The notes: a model not told the origin generated them from the sequence alone. A DNA stretch of 64,000 nt from Lacinutrix sp. Bg11-31 (GCF_002831665.1 NZ_CP025118.1:1488001-1552000), one strand, 5' to 3'. Numbered from the stretch's first letter, positions 26,221-36,178 are shown. Made by a program: numbers and translations.

Positions 26221-27777
26221 ATGGATACTATTCTAACGTTTCTTTCTAGCATTTCTTGGTGGCTTTGGATATTAATCGTTTTAGCAATCGTTGCACTTCG
26301 AGACGTTTTTCAACGTAGCCACACTATTAGTCATAACTTCCCTATTGTTGGACATGTTAGGTATTGGTTTGAAAGCATTGGGCCAGAAATTCGTCAGTAT
26401 TTTGTTGCAAATAATAGAGAAGAATTACCTTTTAATCGTATAGAACGTGGTTGGATTTACGCCTCTGCAAAAGGTGAAAATAATTACGAAGGTTTTGGTA
26501 CAGATCGCGATATTTATACGCATCAACATATTTTCATTAATAATGCAATGATACCTTATAAAATACCAGAAGACCACGTTAATACTAAAGACAAGTACTT
26601 TTTACCTTGTGCTAAAATTATTGGAGCACATAACAAACGTAGAAGACCTTATCGTCCTGCCTCTATTATTAATGTATCTGCAATGAGTTTTGGGTCGCTA
26701 TCTGCAAGAGCAGTAGACTCGCTTAACAAAGGCACAAAAATGGCTGGAGCATACCACAATACTGGTGAAGGCGGTTTATCTCCTTACCATAGCAATGGTG
26801 GTGATGTGGTATTTCATTTTGGAACAGGCTACTTTGGTGTTCGTGCAGAAGATGGTGGTTTTTCTATGGAAAAGATGAAAAAACTCGTGGAAGACAATCC
26901 CTTTATTCGTGCTATAGAATTAAAACTCTCTCAAGGTGCAAAACCTGGAAAAGGTGGCGTTTTACCTGGAGCAAAAATTACTAAAGAAATAGCAGACATT
27001 CGTGGTGTTGAAATTGGTAAAGATGTTTTATCTCCTCCAAACCACAAAGCGTTTGATACTATTCCAGAAATGGTTGATTTTATTGAAGCTATAGCTGAAG
27101 CAACCGGTTTACCTGTTGGTATTAAAGCTGCCATTGGTAAATTAGAACAATGGGAAGAGCTTACAGATATTATGAAAAACACTGGAAAAGGCCCAGATTT
27201 TATTACTGTAGATGGTGGTGAAGGTGGAACTGGTGCTGCACCTCCAAGTTTTGCAGATCATGTTAGTTTACCTTGGGTTTACGGTTTTGGAGATTTATAT
27301 AAATTATTTCAAAGAAAGGAATTAGAAAAACAAGTGGTTTTTATTGGTAGTGGTAAATTAGGTTTTCCTGGTAAAGCTGCAATGGCCTTTTCAATGGGAG
27401 TAGATATTATTAATGTTGCACGTGAAGCTATGATGAGTATTGGTTGTATTCAAGCGCAAGTTTGCCATACTAACAAATGCCCAAGTGGTGTTGCGACACA
27501 GAGTCAATGGTTACAACGCGGTATTGATGTGCCACTAAAATCTGAACGTGCTGCACAATACTTTAAATCTTTTAGAAAAGAGTTTTTAGAAATTACACAT
27601 GCTGCTGGTTACGAGCATCCTTGTGAATTTAAAATGACAGATATTGAAATAAACGTAGATGATCACAATTTGTCTGCAGAACTAAGTACGACCTACCAAT
27701 ACAATAAAACTCCTGTACCATTTAATGGTATGCAATCTTTAAAAAATTGCGAGTATTTAGGAGGTTATAAAGCTTAA
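26221..27777 (+). CDS. FMN-binding glutamate synthase-like (GltB central domain) protein, membrane-anchored
   Basis: 518 residues. An N-terminal transmembrane segment (WWLWILIVLAIVALRDVF) is followed by the alpha-subunit FMN/synthase domain only: INVSAMSFGSLSARAVDSLN, AGAYHNTGEGGLSPYH, KGGVLPGAKIT, ITVDGGEGGTGAAPPSFADH and the 3Fe-4S ligands GCIQAQVCHTNKCPSG. The glutaminase domain and the NADPH-binding beta subunit are absent, as in the stand-alone family common in Bacteroidota and archaea. Glutamate synthesis by itself is therefore uncertain; a membrane-linked redox role is possible. A promoter box and terminator flank it, so it is monocistronic. Confidence 0.88.
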   Translation: MDTILTFLSSISWWLWILIVLAIVALRDVFQRSHTISHNFPIVGHVRYWFESIGPEIRQYFVANNREELPFNRIERGWIYASAKGENNYEGFGTDRDIYTHQHIFINNAMIPYKIPEDHVNTKDKYFLPCAKIIGAHNKRRRPYRPASIINVSAMSFGSLSARAVDSLNKGTKMAGAYHNTGEGGLSPYHSNGGDVVFHFGTGYFGVRAEDGGFSMEKMKKLVEDNPFIRAIELKLSQGAKPGKGGVLPGAKITKEIADIRGVEIGKDVLSPPNHKAFDTIPEMVDFIEAIAEATGLPVGIKAAIGKLEQWEELTDIMKNTGKGPDFITVDGGEGGTGAAPPSFADHVSLPWVYGFGDLYKLFQRKELEKQVVFIGSGKLGFPGKAAMAFSMGVDIINVAREAMMSIGCIQAQVCHTNKCPSGVATQSQWLQRGIDVPLKSERAAQYFKSFRKEFLEITHAAGYEHPCEFKMTDIEINVDDHNLSAELSTTYQYNKTPVPFNGMQSLKNCEYLGGYKA

Positions 27778-27786
27778 TCAAAATAC

Positions 27787-27818
27787 AAAAGCTCATAACT
27801 TTAAAGTTATGAGCTTTT
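27787..27818 (+). terminator. bidirectional terminator
   Basis: AAAAGCTCATAACTTT / AAAGTTATGAGCTTTT is an uninterrupted palindrome with T-rich flanks, placed between two convergent genes. Confidence 0.88.
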
Positions 27819-27837
27819 TAAATATTAATACAAAGTA

Positions 27838-29592
27838 TTAATCTCTTAATACATGTACACTTCCAACAACAGTTCTTGCTGTTCCCGAAGCATCTATATA
27901 TGTCCCAGAAAAATTCATATCTATATATTGACCAGTAACTCCATAAGCATTTAGGTTATAACTAATGTTTTGTGGCTGACTATAATCTATATTCATTATT
28001 GAACATTCTATACTATAAACAGTTGAATCGAATGTACCCAAGGCTGTATTAGAACCATCAAGATAAAAGAATCCATTAGAACTGTTACCACCAGATACAT
28101 TTAAGAAACTAGTACTAGATTGTCCAGAAGATATATTATTTAAATAATATTCAACAGGATTATTATCAACTTGTACACTAATAAATTCTGTTACAGTATT
28201 ACAAGCTATAATATTACCAATATTAGTATTACTAAAGTTAAACGATAAATCTCCAGTGGTTTGAAAAGCAGCATAATCTATACCTTCTAAAGTAAATGTT
28301 GGTTGAGAAGCACATTCAATTACACTAAAAGTAAATTCTCCATTTGTTACGGCAACATCTGAATATAAAGAACCATAATTTAAAGTTACATATCCATTTG
28401 TAATATTAACATAACTACAGTCTACTAAACTTCCAGTAATTACTGCAGCAGTAACCGATGGCAATACCACTTGACCTAAATTAGTATCTGTTGAAAAAGG
28501 GCCAACTGATTGTGAATGCACTTCTACTCCGCATTGATCAAAAGCCTTTAGAGTTAATGTCTCGTTTGATGGAATTAAACCACAAATCTCTCCATTTCCA
28601 TTAGAATAACCAACTCTTGGATATGTAGCATTAGATCTCCAAAGTTCCACTTTAACATTAGCTAAAGGAGAGTTAGCAATATCGACAACTTCTAAACAAA
28701 GTGTTACAGTTGGAAATTGAGCATCACAATTCCACCAAGAAAAATGAGAAACTTCCCCAACATATTTTCCACCTACTAAAGTAGCTTCACCATCTTCAAT
28801 CCAATGTCCATTTACCTCATCAAAATGCCACAATGGAATACTTGAAGGTGCTACTCCACTCTGTGCTGGATCTACAGGAACTTCTATTTCTGCAACATGA
28901 CCGTCTGCAATGTTTAGCTTTTGTCCAGAATCACCTTTCAATTCTACGTTTAACATGCCATAGGTTTCTAATAAACGTTCATCTTCATTTGCATTAATTG
29001 CTTGTAAATTCCCAGGCATAATGGCATTAATGTTTGGATTTGAAGGGTCTAAATGATACATGTAAACATCAACATTTCCAGAATATGCATTTCCGTTTTC
29101 ATCTTTAAAAGCACCATCGAAACTAACTTTAGTTCCATTACCTAAAGTTACTTCACTATCAACTCCTGAGGCTACAGTACCTGATAAGCTTTCTGCAATA
29201 AGCATAATACTAACGTTACTAGTATTTTGTGTTGGCACTACAGAACGCATTCCTTTTAGGTAACCTGGTTTATTTGCAATTACAAATGCTTGCTTTTCTT
29301 TTACAGTTGCATTAATAATCTTAAAAACACCATTAGCATCTGTAATAGCTGTTTTGTTACCAATTGTAATATTTACATTATCAATTGGCAATGATGCTGC
29401 ATTTACTATTCTACCCATAAAATCGCGCTGTATAACTGCTCCTTGATCTAAAGTAGATCCTGTTTCTGCTTCAGTTTCGTTATTTGTAAAAGCTTCATCG
29501 ATTCCTTCGTTTGGATCGCAAGAATTAAATAGTACTGTAAACATTAGCATTACTGTTAAAATAATTTTTGAAGTTCTTGTTTTTGTTTTCAT
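27838..29592 (-). CDS. carboxypeptidase-regulatory-like (FAM171-type) lipoprotein
   Basis: 584 residues. The lipoprotein signal ends in MFTVLFNSCDPNEG (lipid-bearing Cys ~26) with acidic residues after it, as in surface-exported lipoproteins. Residues ~55-125 form a carboxypeptidase-D-type regulatory fold (GRIVNAASLPIDNVNITIG...ITDANGVFKI), followed by a domain with PSSIPLWHFDEVNGHWIEDG and FSWWNCDAQFP that recalls FAM171-type proteins, then Ig-like beta domains with GNGEICGLIPSNETLTLKAF. No enzyme motif is present; a surface adhesion or structural role is inferred. It starts 98 bases after the LytTR gene on the same strand, and may be the last gene of, or a target of, that operon. Confidence 0.75.
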   Translation of the reverse strand: MKTKTRTSKIILTVMLMFTVLFNSCDPNEGIDEAFTNNETEAETGSTLDQGAVIQRDFMGRIVNAASLPIDNVNITIGNKTAITDANGVFKIINATVKEKQAFVIANKPGYLKGMRSVVPTQNTSNVSIMLIAESLSGTVASGVDSEVTLGNGTKVSFDGAFKDENGNAYSGNVDVYMYHLDPSNPNINAIMPGNLQAINANEDERLLETYGMLNVELKGDSGQKLNIADGHVAEIEVPVDPAQSGVAPSSIPLWHFDEVNGHWIEDGEATLVGGKYVGEVSHFSWWNCDAQFPTVTLCLEVVDIANSPLANVKVELWRSNATYPRVGYSNGNGEICGLIPSNETLTLKAFDQCGVEVHSQSVGPFSTDTNLGQVVLPSVTAAVITGSLVDCSYVNITNGYVTLNYGSLYSDVAVTNGEFTFSVIECASQPTFTLEGIDYAAFQTTGDLSFNFSNTNIGNIIACNTVTEFISVQVDNNPVEYYLNNISSGQSSTSFLNVSGGNSSNGFFYLDGSNTALGTFDSTVYSIECSIMNIDYSQPQNISYNLNAYGVTGQYIDMNFSGTYIDASGTARTVVGSVHVLRD

Positions 29593-29690
29593 AATATTTT
29601 GGTTTAAAATGTTATTTATTTATTGTTCAAGCTTATATAAAGGCAACTCCAATTTTGTTACCCTTATTTTAAAAAACAGCTAAAATATTA

Positions 29691-30431
29691 TTAATTAAAA
29701 AGCTCTAAAAACGCTTTTTTATTAGCTCTAGATATTGGAATACGTTGATTATTTTCTAGAATAAGATAACCTTCATTTTCAAAATGACGTACTTTTTCTA
29801 AATTGATAATATGAGATTTATGACACTTAAAAAATTTAGAGCTTAACATTTTCTCAAACCTACCAAGGTTATAAGAACTTATTATTGTTGTACAGTTTAC
29901 TAAGTGGATTTTGGTGTAACCTTCGTAACCTTCTAAATTTAAGACCTCATCTTGTGGAATAAACGAAAGACCTTTAGCTGTTGGGACAATAATTTTATTA
30001 TTCTGAGAAATATTTTCAGCTAATACATTTACTAATTTAGCATTATTATCACTTTCATTTTTTAGTTTAATGACCTCTAAAGCTTTATTTACTGCTACAA
30101 CCAAATCATTATTATCTATAGGTTTTAAAACATAATCAATTGCAGATTGTTTAAATGCTTCAATAGCATACTCACTATAAGCCGTTACAAAAACAACTTG
30201 AAAATTGACTTCTTTTAGTTTAGACAATAACTCAAAACCTGTCATTCTTGGCATTTCTATGTCTAGAAATAGAATATTTGGTTGTTCTTTTTCTATTGCT
30301 ATAATAGCATCTTCAGGCTTTTGGTATGAGCCTAAAATTTTAATTTCAGGAAAAAGGATATCTATCTTTTTATGAAGTCCTTTTAAATTAGAAATTTCAT
30401 CATCTACTAATATTGCAGTTATGTTACTCAT
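29691..30431 (-). CDS. LytTR-type response regulator
   Basis: 246 residues. The receiver has the acidic pair at Asp 10/Asp 11, phospho-acceptor Asp 57 (LFLDIEMPRMTGFELL), FVTAYSEYAIEAF and the switch Lys in YVLKPID. A linker leads to a LytTR DNA-binding domain (~150-246): LNLEGYEGYTKIHLVNCTTI, SYNLGRFEKML, FFKCHKSHIINLEKV and ENNQRIPISRANKKAFLE. LytTR regulators bind direct repeats. The gene's start overlaps the kinase stop by one base (TAATG). Confidence 0.93.
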   Translation of the reverse strand: MSNITAILVDDEISNLKGLHKKIDILFPEIKILGSYQKPEDAIIAIEKEQPNILFLDIEMPRMTGFELLSKLKEVNFQVVFVTAYSEYAIEAFKQSAIDYVLKPIDNNDLVVAVNKALEVIKLKNESDNNAKLVNVLAENISQNNKIIVPTAKGLSFIPQDEVLNLEGYEGYTKIHLVNCTTIISSYNLGRFEKMLSSKFFKCHKSHIINLEKVRHFENEGYLILENNQRIPISRANKKAFLELFN

Positions 30432-33292
30432 TAGTTTCTATGCTTAATAATAAATATTGATTTATTGCCTTTATCTTCTTTCTCTGGAGAAACCTCTTCT
30501 TTGCTATACGTAATAACCCATTTTTCTGAATGGTTTAAAAAACGAAGTCTATCTTTTAAGACACTAGAAGATTTTATTTTCATACTTTGTCTTTTTTTAG
30601 TATTAACAAAACCAACTCCATCATCAATAATTTCAACTTTAAATGCATGATCATCAATAAAAATAAAATTAAGAGTTATTAACCCTTCATCTTCTTTATT
30701 AAAAACACCATGATTAACTGCATTCTCAACTATTGGCTGTAACAACATCGTAGGTATTTTAACTTTATCGATATCTAACATGCTATCAACATTAATAATA
30801 AAATTTAGTTTTTCTTTAAATCGAAGTTTTTCTATCTCCAAATAGCTTTTTAATAGATTAACTTCTGTTCTTAATGCTATTTCATTTTCTTTAGACAACT
30901 CAAAAAATTGACGTATTAGTTTTGAAAATTTAACCAAATAAGTTTCTGATGCCTCAAAATCATTATCGTTAATGTAATATTGAATTGCTGCCAAAGAGTT
31001 GAATACAAAATGAGGATTCATTTGAGAACGTAATGCTTTAAGCTGAAGCTCAGACAAGCGTTTATCTTCAAATATTTTTTTATTTTTTTTAAACTGAGCT
31101 CTTTTAATAAAAAATTTAGATAAGTAAACTATTAAAAATACTATAAGTAAAAATGATAAAATTTTAAATGATAATCTTTGATACAAAAGAGGTTTTACAG
31201 TAAAATCTAATGTTTTTTTAAGGTTATTAGACTTTACATTAAAGGTGTATTTACCTGGCTGAAGATCGTTGAAATTAAAACTATTAATCTTGGAGTTTGT
31301 CCATTCTTTTTGCAAAGGCTCTAATTTATAATCATAAGAAAAATTAGAATGATTATTTGAAAAATCTATATTAGAAACAGTAAAACTCACATTATTGTTC
31401 TCTCGATATTTAAACGTTGAGTTACTTTCCGTTATTCTTTCGTTATTATACTTAGCCTTTTCTATAAACACATCTAAAAATTGCGAGATACTTTTTGTGG
31501 TTTTAGGCACAATTGCAATACCATTATTTGTACCAACTATAAGGTTTTTATCGTCTACATACAATGTGTTTATATGGTTTGTAGGCAAGCCATCACTTAT
31601 CGTATATGTCTTGCTTAGCTTATAGGTCTTATTGCTTTTTTTAAATTTTAATACGCCAGAATTAGTTGCTAACCACAAATTTGCACCTTCTTTAAAAGCT
31701 TCCTCAACTATTAAAAACTCTGTTTCTTTTAGAGGCTCTAAAGTTTGCATATTTGTAATATACGAGCCAAAACCATCAGTATTTATTAATAAACGTGTGT
31801 CATCAATAACATTTAGACTTAAAATCGATTTTTTAAAGGCCCTATTATTAAACACAACTGGTACTAACAAGTCTCCTTTTATTTCTTTTAATCCATTTGT
31901 TGTAGCAACCAGGAGTTGGTTATTAAAACGAATAATATCATTACATCCTTTTTGAGTATATTCTTTTTCGATTACAAAAGGATTTGGATTTAATCTATTA
32001 ATTCCAAATGAAAAATTACCATATAATTTTTCATTAAAATAAATAAATTTTCGTCCTACCTCATTTGAGGTTATTTTTTTGTCGTATAATTTTGAAAGAT
32101 CTACTCCTTCTCTTTTTCCATTAAACTCTTTAAATAAAGAGTTTTTTAACAAATAAAAGTTTGTGTTTAATTCTTTAACTTGACTTACTCCAAAAACATA
32201 ATCGTTACTCTTAATAAACTGTTTAAATGATTTTTCTTTTGGGTTATATTTATAAATTCCTTTTTTATAAACGCCAACAACTAAGCTATCATCAATAGTA
32301 TTAAAGCTTTGAATTTTTTCGTTTTGCAATTTATACTGAACGTCTCTTTTTGCATAAGGAAACTTATACACACCATTGTTAAAAGTAGCTAACCAAACTG
32401 TATTTGATCTATCTATAAAGCCAAAATGGGCACGTAATTCTTTAGGGAAATAAAATGGGTTAAATATTTTTAAATCTTTATCTAGTTTAGCCACGAAACC
32501 ATTTCCTGAAATTTGTAACTCATTATCTGCAATATTAATTCTTGGTTGTACCATTAAAACATTTTCAATGTTTTTATTTAATTTAAATTGTTTAAATATT
32601 TGAGTATTAAAATTAAGTATAGAATAGGCCTTATCATTTGTCCAAAAAAACAAACTATCGTTTAGTTGCCCTCTAACTCCTGTTACTCCATAAATGTTTT
32701 TGGTTGGAATACTATTTAATTTTTCTAATTCTTTATTATATAAGTATAATGTTTGGTCTGATTGATTCAAAGAGATATAACCAACATGCTTATGTCTTAT
32801 TTTTATCCAATCTTCTTTTAAGTTTTTTACATATTTATTTTTTTCTCCATACCATTTATCATCTTTTAAAGTAAAGGTGTTTCTAGGTCCTGTTGGATAT
32901 ATTGAATCTCCAACTTGTGATGAATATATAGGATTAATAATCTCGTCCTTATTGCTATTAGGAAAAGATATAACAGTATCATTTTCAATATAGCCTAACT
33001 TAGTAGATTTAGACATATACCATACTTTTCCGTCTGTTGTAGGAAAAGCTTCCCAAACATCATTATTTGGCAACCCATTTTTTGTTGTAAATGTTTTTAA
33101 CTGGTTACCATTATACCTTGCCATACCCTTATCGGTTAAAAACCACATAAACCCTTTAGCATCTTGAACTATAGTATATACATGGTTACTTGGCAACCCA
33201 TCTTTAGTAGTATAATTGGTGAATTGTTGTGCAAATGAAAAACGCCACATCAAAAGAGATAAAATTATGATATGGAGTTTTTTTTGTTTCAA
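30431..33292 (-). CDS. propeller sensor kinase, LytS/His_kinase (YehU-like) type
   Basis: 953 residues. A signal peptide (IIILSLLMWRFSFAQQ) precedes a periplasmic two-component-regulator propeller with blade motifs TKDGLPSNHVYTIVQDAKGFMW, then a Y_Y_Y-type domain (YDYKLEPLQKEWTNSKI, GKYTFNVKS). One transmembrane helix lies near residues 705-728, followed by a short coiled coil. The kinase domain has RSQMNPHFVFNSLAAIQ (His ~761), LIRQFFELS and an ATPase with IVENAVNHGVF and DDGVGF. It is the LytS-type partner of the LytTR regulator, and lies 49 bases downstream of the MopE-type lipoprotein operon on the same strand. The ligand may be related to those lipoproteins; this is inference. Confidence 0.9.
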   Translation of the reverse strand: MKQKKLHIIILSLLMWRFSFAQQFTNYTTKDGLPSNHVYTIVQDAKGFMWFLTDKGMARYNGNQLKTFTTKNGLPNNDVWEAFPTTDGKVWYMSKSTKLGYIENDTVISFPNSNKDEIINPIYSSQVGDSIYPTGPRNTFTLKDDKWYGEKNKYVKNLKEDWIKIRHKHVGYISLNQSDQTLYLYNKELEKLNSIPTKNIYGVTGVRGQLNDSLFFWTNDKAYSILNFNTQIFKQFKLNKNIENVLMVQPRINIADNELQISGNGFVAKLDKDLKIFNPFYFPKELRAHFGFIDRSNTVWLATFNNGVYKFPYAKRDVQYKLQNEKIQSFNTIDDSLVVGVYKKGIYKYNPKEKSFKQFIKSNDYVFGVSQVKELNTNFYLLKNSLFKEFNGKREGVDLSKLYDKKITSNEVGRKFIYFNEKLYGNFSFGINRLNPNPFVIEKEYTQKGCNDIIRFNNQLLVATTNGLKEIKGDLLVPVVFNNRAFKKSILSLNVIDDTRLLINTDGFGSYITNMQTLEPLKETEFLIVEEAFKEGANLWLATNSGVLKFKKSNKTYKLSKTYTISDGLPTNHINTLYVDDKNLIVGTNNGIAIVPKTTKSISQFLDVFIEKAKYNNERITESNSTFKYRENNNVSFTVSNIDFSNNHSNFSYDYKLEPLQKEWTNSKINSFNFNDLQPGKYTFNVKSNNLKKTLDFTVKPLLYQRLSFKILSFLLIVFLIVYLSKFFIKRAQFKKNKKIFEDKRLSELQLKALRSQMNPHFVFNSLAAIQYYINDNDFEASETYLVKFSKLIRQFFELSKENEIALRTEVNLLKSYLEIEKLRFKEKLNFIINVDSMLDIDKVKIPTMLLQPIVENAVNHGVFNKEDEGLITLNFIFIDDHAFKVEIIDDGVGFVNTKKRQSMKIKSSSVLKDRLRFLNHSEKWVITYSKEEVSPEKEDKGNKSIFIIKHRN

Positions 33293-33341
33293 TAGTTTGT
33301 TTTTTTTAATGTATTACAAATGTAATAATTTTAAGAGTTTA

Positions 33342-34289
33342 TTAAAACTCGTCCACAATACCATTACAATTATTATCTATACCATCTGCAATTTCTGAAG
33401 CTCCGAAGAAAATATTTGAATTACTATCATCACAATCTGTATTATTCATTGAACTTCCTGCAAAATTAACTGAGGTTCCAGAATCGTTAGCGTCTCCAAA
33501 ACCATCGCCATCATTATCTTGGTAATAATAAACAATATCTGTATTTCCATTACACGTGTTGTCTATAGTGTCTGATGTGTTTTCTGTAGAAAATGGATTG
33601 ACGCTTGCATCAGCATCATTACAATCTAAATTATTAAAAACATAACCATTAGGGATTGTCATTTCATTTTCATTATTACAAGGCTCGGGACAGCTAGCTA
33701 CCATACTATTACTAGCATCTCCATAACCATCACCATCATTATCGGCATAAAACGTGTAATCTTTAGACGCATTACAATCTTCGTCAATACTATTATCTGG
33801 AATTTCTGTAGCATTTGGGTTTATAGATGTATCTAAATCATTACAATCTGTACTATCTAAAACATAACCATTAGGAGGGTTATTTCCTGCTTGTGTTGTA
33901 TTATTTTGATCTCCAAAACCATCATTATCTACATCTGCGTAATATGTTGTAACTACTTCGCAGATACCATTTATACAAACCTCGCCAGCACCACAATCTG
34001 AATCAGCCACACATTCATCAGTAAAACCATCACAATCATTATCTATACCATCTAATATTTCAATAGCTCCTGGGTTATTAGAGTTATTATTATCATCACA
34101 ATCTGTGTTATCTAAAACATAACCTACTGGTTGTGTACATGCATTCTGTATTACACTTGTATTTCCATAAGCGTCTCCATCTGCGTCTTGATACCATGTT
34201 TGTTCTACGCATGAAGCGTCATCATCACTCCCACATGCTACTACTAATATGAATGTAAAAAACATACTTAATTTTAAAATTGTTTTCAT
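33342..34289 (-). CDS. MopE-type metal-binding-repeat lipoprotein (four repeats)
   Basis: 315 residues. The lipoprotein signal ends ILVVACGSDDDASC, with Asp residues directly after the lipid-bearing Cys, matching a surface-export signal. The mature part has four units of the form DADGDAYG, DVDNDGFGD, DNDGDGYGD and DNDGDGFGD, each followed by NxTDCDD or NxxDCND and ATEI...IDNDCDG, the MopE-type putative metal-binding motif. Between units 1 and 2 is a Cys-rich EGF-like spot (DSDCGAGEVCINGICE). The paired Cys in each unit probably form disulphides. The repeats probably bind Ca2+ (thrombospondin-type-3-like), and Cu in the MopE name-giver. It is the fifth lipoprotein in the run. Confidence 0.85.
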   Translation of the reverse strand: MKTILKLSMFFTFILVVACGSDDDASCVEQTWYQDADGDAYGNTSVIQNACTQPVGYVLDNTDCDDNNNSNNPGAIEILDGIDNDCDGFTDECVADSDCGAGEVCINGICEVVTTYYADVDNDGFGDQNNTTQAGNNPPNGYVLDSTDCNDLDTSINPNATEIPDNSIDEDCNASKDYTFYADNDGDGYGDASNSMVASCPEPCNNENEMTIPNGYVFNNLDCNDADASVNPFSTENTSDTIDNTCNGNTDIVYYYQDNDGDGFGDANDSGTSVNFAGSSMNNTDCDDSNSNIFFGASEIADGIDNNCNGIVDEF

Positions 34290-34307
34290 ATTATATAATT
34301 AATTGTA

Positions 34308-34856
34308 TTAATAATCTTGATCTACTTCTCTTTTTACTCGACACATACCATCAATATTATGTGTCACATTATTTTCATCTTGAAACGTACCATTAAAAGT
34401 AAACGTTATATAATCGCCAATATTTATTGGGTTTGCAGAGGTTACTTCTGCATCTATTGGATGTACAGAATAATCTGCCGAAAGAATAAAAAAGTTAGTT
34501 GAAGTGTTTTCTGCAAAATAGAATTTAGCAGCAGGATTATTATCTTGTGCAACTCCCCAATTATAAGTCGAGTTTGGCAGAAATAGTCCAGAGCTATCAA
34601 AAGTAAAAACTGCTGCAATACGTCTTAAATCTCCACTTGGTTGCTGTCCAGATGCATTTATCTCGTACTTATCGATTAATGTTGTTAAGTCTGTCTCAAG
34701 ATGAGCTTCTACTTCATAATCAAATATACGCTCCAAACCATCAATAGAATATTTAAAATATTCGTCTGTATTTCCTGTTGTTGTTGATCCATCATCATCA
34801 TTATTACATGAAGTGACAATGCATAACATAAGTAATAAGTATATTATTTTTTTCAT
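34308..34856 (-). CDS. lipoprotein of unknown function
   Basis: 182 residues. The signal ends LMLCIVTSCNNDDDG, with three Asp after the Cys region. The mature protein is predicted mostly beta (YFKYSIDGLERIFDYEV, ITFTFNGTFQDENNVTHNIDG). The last strand pair, FNGTFQDEN...H.I.G..RVKR, resembles the ending seen in small Flavobacteriia lipoproteins that carry a DUF-type beta sandwich. No known domain is assigned. It follows the 34869-35558 gene by 12 bases and precedes the MopE-type gene by 18 bases, so they are co-transcribed. Confidence 0.75.
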   Translation of the reverse strand: MKKIIYLLLMLCIVTSCNNDDDGSTTTGNTDEYFKYSIDGLERIFDYEVEAHLETDLTTLIDKYEINASGQQPSGDLRRIAAVFTFDSSGLFLPNSTYNWGVAQDNNPAAKFYFAENTSTNFFILSADYSVHPIDAEVTSANPINIGDYITFTFNGTFQDENNVTHNIDGMCRVKREVDQDY

Positions 34857-34868
34857 TTTTTATTTTTT

Positions 34869-35558
34869 TTAATCTTCAAAAACACCTAAAGTTCCTTCAT
34901 AATGCCCAGAAATTAATTCTCCAGAAGTATTTACAAAGGTGTAATCTACATCTATTGTACTGTTGGCTGGGTTTGTGTTGTCTATATTTATAGCGTTAAT
35001 TGTAACAGAGTGACCAAGTGTTGCAGGATTATAAATAGTACTATTAGCTTCATTACCTTCCCCAAATTCTACATTTGTACCATCTATATTTATAAACGTT
35101 TGTGGACTTGAAGAATCTACCTGTAAATCTGTAACAACATTAGAATCATTACTTGAAGCTACATAAGTGTTACCAGCTGTTGGTGGAATACCTGTTTGCA
35201 AACTTGGATGCGTTGCAACTTGTACACTAAGTACAACAAACTGTGTTGTATTTACAGATAATAAAACCTCATCACTTGTTCCGTTTATATCTGTATCGTT
35301 ATCTAGTAATCTTCCATTTAAAAAAAAGAAGCTATAATAATCTGGAGCTAATGGATAAGCATCATCATTATCTTCATCAATTTCTATGTATGCATTAGAC
35401 GTTTCATAAAACGTTGGATTTGCATTGTTTTCATTGTATGTAAAACCATCTAGAGTTGTAGATGGATCTACTGGATCTGGAGTTACTTCGTCATCATTAC
35501 TATCACAACTAAAAAGTGAAATTATAAGAAGTAGTAAAAGTGTTTTTATTGTTTTCAT
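34869..35558 (-). CDS. lipoprotein of unknown function
   Basis: 229 residues from the ATG at 35558, which gives a clean lipoprotein signal (KTLLLLLIISLFSCDSNDDE). Longer in-frame starts to 35600 run into the upstream gene and were not used. The mature protein is acidic, Asn/Asp/Thr-rich and predicted to be a beta sandwich: YYSFFFLNGRLLDNDTDING, HSVTINAINIDNTNPANSTI and GELISGHYEGTLGVFED. It shares its closing strand pattern (SGHYEGTL) with many flavobacterial surface lipoproteins. The gap to the preceding gene is 13 bases. Confidence 0.75.
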   Translation of the reverse strand: MKTIKTLLLLLIISLFSCDSNDDEVTPDPVDPSTTLDGFTYNENNANPTFYETSNAYIEIDEDNDDAYPLAPDYYSFFFLNGRLLDNDTDINGTSDEVLLSVNTTQFVVLSVQVATHPSLQTGIPPTAGNTYVASSNDSNVVTDLQVDSSSPQTFINIDGTNVEFGEGNEANSTIYNPATLGHSVTINAINIDNTNPANSTIDVDYTFVNTSGELISGHYEGTLGVFED

Positions 35559-35571
35559 AAGTGTTTTGTTT

Positions 35572-36138
35572 TTATAGACAAATACTAGCATCACCATCAT
35601 CTGTATCTAAGCTATTTCCAACTCCACCAATAGAATAAGAAATAATTTGCGAGCCACAACCATCTCCATCTGCGTCTATATAACTTAAAGACAAGACATC
35701 AACAATAATACAAAGTTCAATTTCTACTCCATTTCCAGAAATATCGAATCTAAATTCATCTCCTACAACTGCTCCTGTTGTTCCCGTAACTCCTCTTTGG
35801 CAAGTTGTGGCGATATTTAAATAAGTATTTCCATTATAATTAATAGTTGAAATTCCAGTAGTATTGTCATCTACAACTGTTGTAGTAAAATTAAAATTTC
35901 CAGGATTACTAGTTTCATACACTTCTATTTCTGGTCCATTTGAACCACCTGTTAGATAATCTGTTGTTAAATCTGTTTCAGGAATTAGTGTCTGCGTATT
36001 ACTAGAAACATCTAAAAAAGTAAGGCCTTGATAGCTGCATACATCTACGTTTGGCGTAGTAGTATCGTCGTCGTTATCACAATTGCTAAATGTAAATGCA
36101 ATACAAAATAACAACACTGTTTTTAAGATTTTTTTCAT
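35572..36138 (-). CDS. lipoprotein with a single MopE-like/EF-hand-like motif, unknown function
   Basis: 188 residues. The signal ends CIAFTFSNCDNDDD, and Asp follow the Cys. The mature protein is mostly beta, with C...C pairs (CSYQGL, TTCQRG, LCIIVDV), and ends DADGDGCGSQIISYSIGGVG, a DxDGDG motif like the repeats of the neighbouring MopE-type proteins, followed by a CLCLIK-free, Cys-containing end (DDGDASICL). It follows the 36179-36853 gene by 40 bases and precedes the next by 13 bases. The function is unknown. Confidence 0.75.
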   Translation of the reverse strand: MKKILKTVLLFCIAFTFSNCDNDDDTTTPNVDVCSYQGLTFLDVSSNTQTLIPETDLTTDYLTGGSNGPEIEVYETSNPGNFNFTTTVVDDNTTGISTINYNGNTYLNIATTCQRGVTGTTGAVVGDEFRFDISGNGVEIELCIIVDVLSLSYIDADGDGCGSQIISYSIGGVGNSLDTDDGDASICL

Positions 36139-36178
36139 AATTTATCGTTGTATAAATAAGTTTAAATAGTATATTTTA

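Noticed and set aside
31395-31955. Plus-strand frames of 76 and 107 residues inside the LytS-type kinase
   Set aside because: They are antisense shadows of the long kinase gene, with no promoter or start context.
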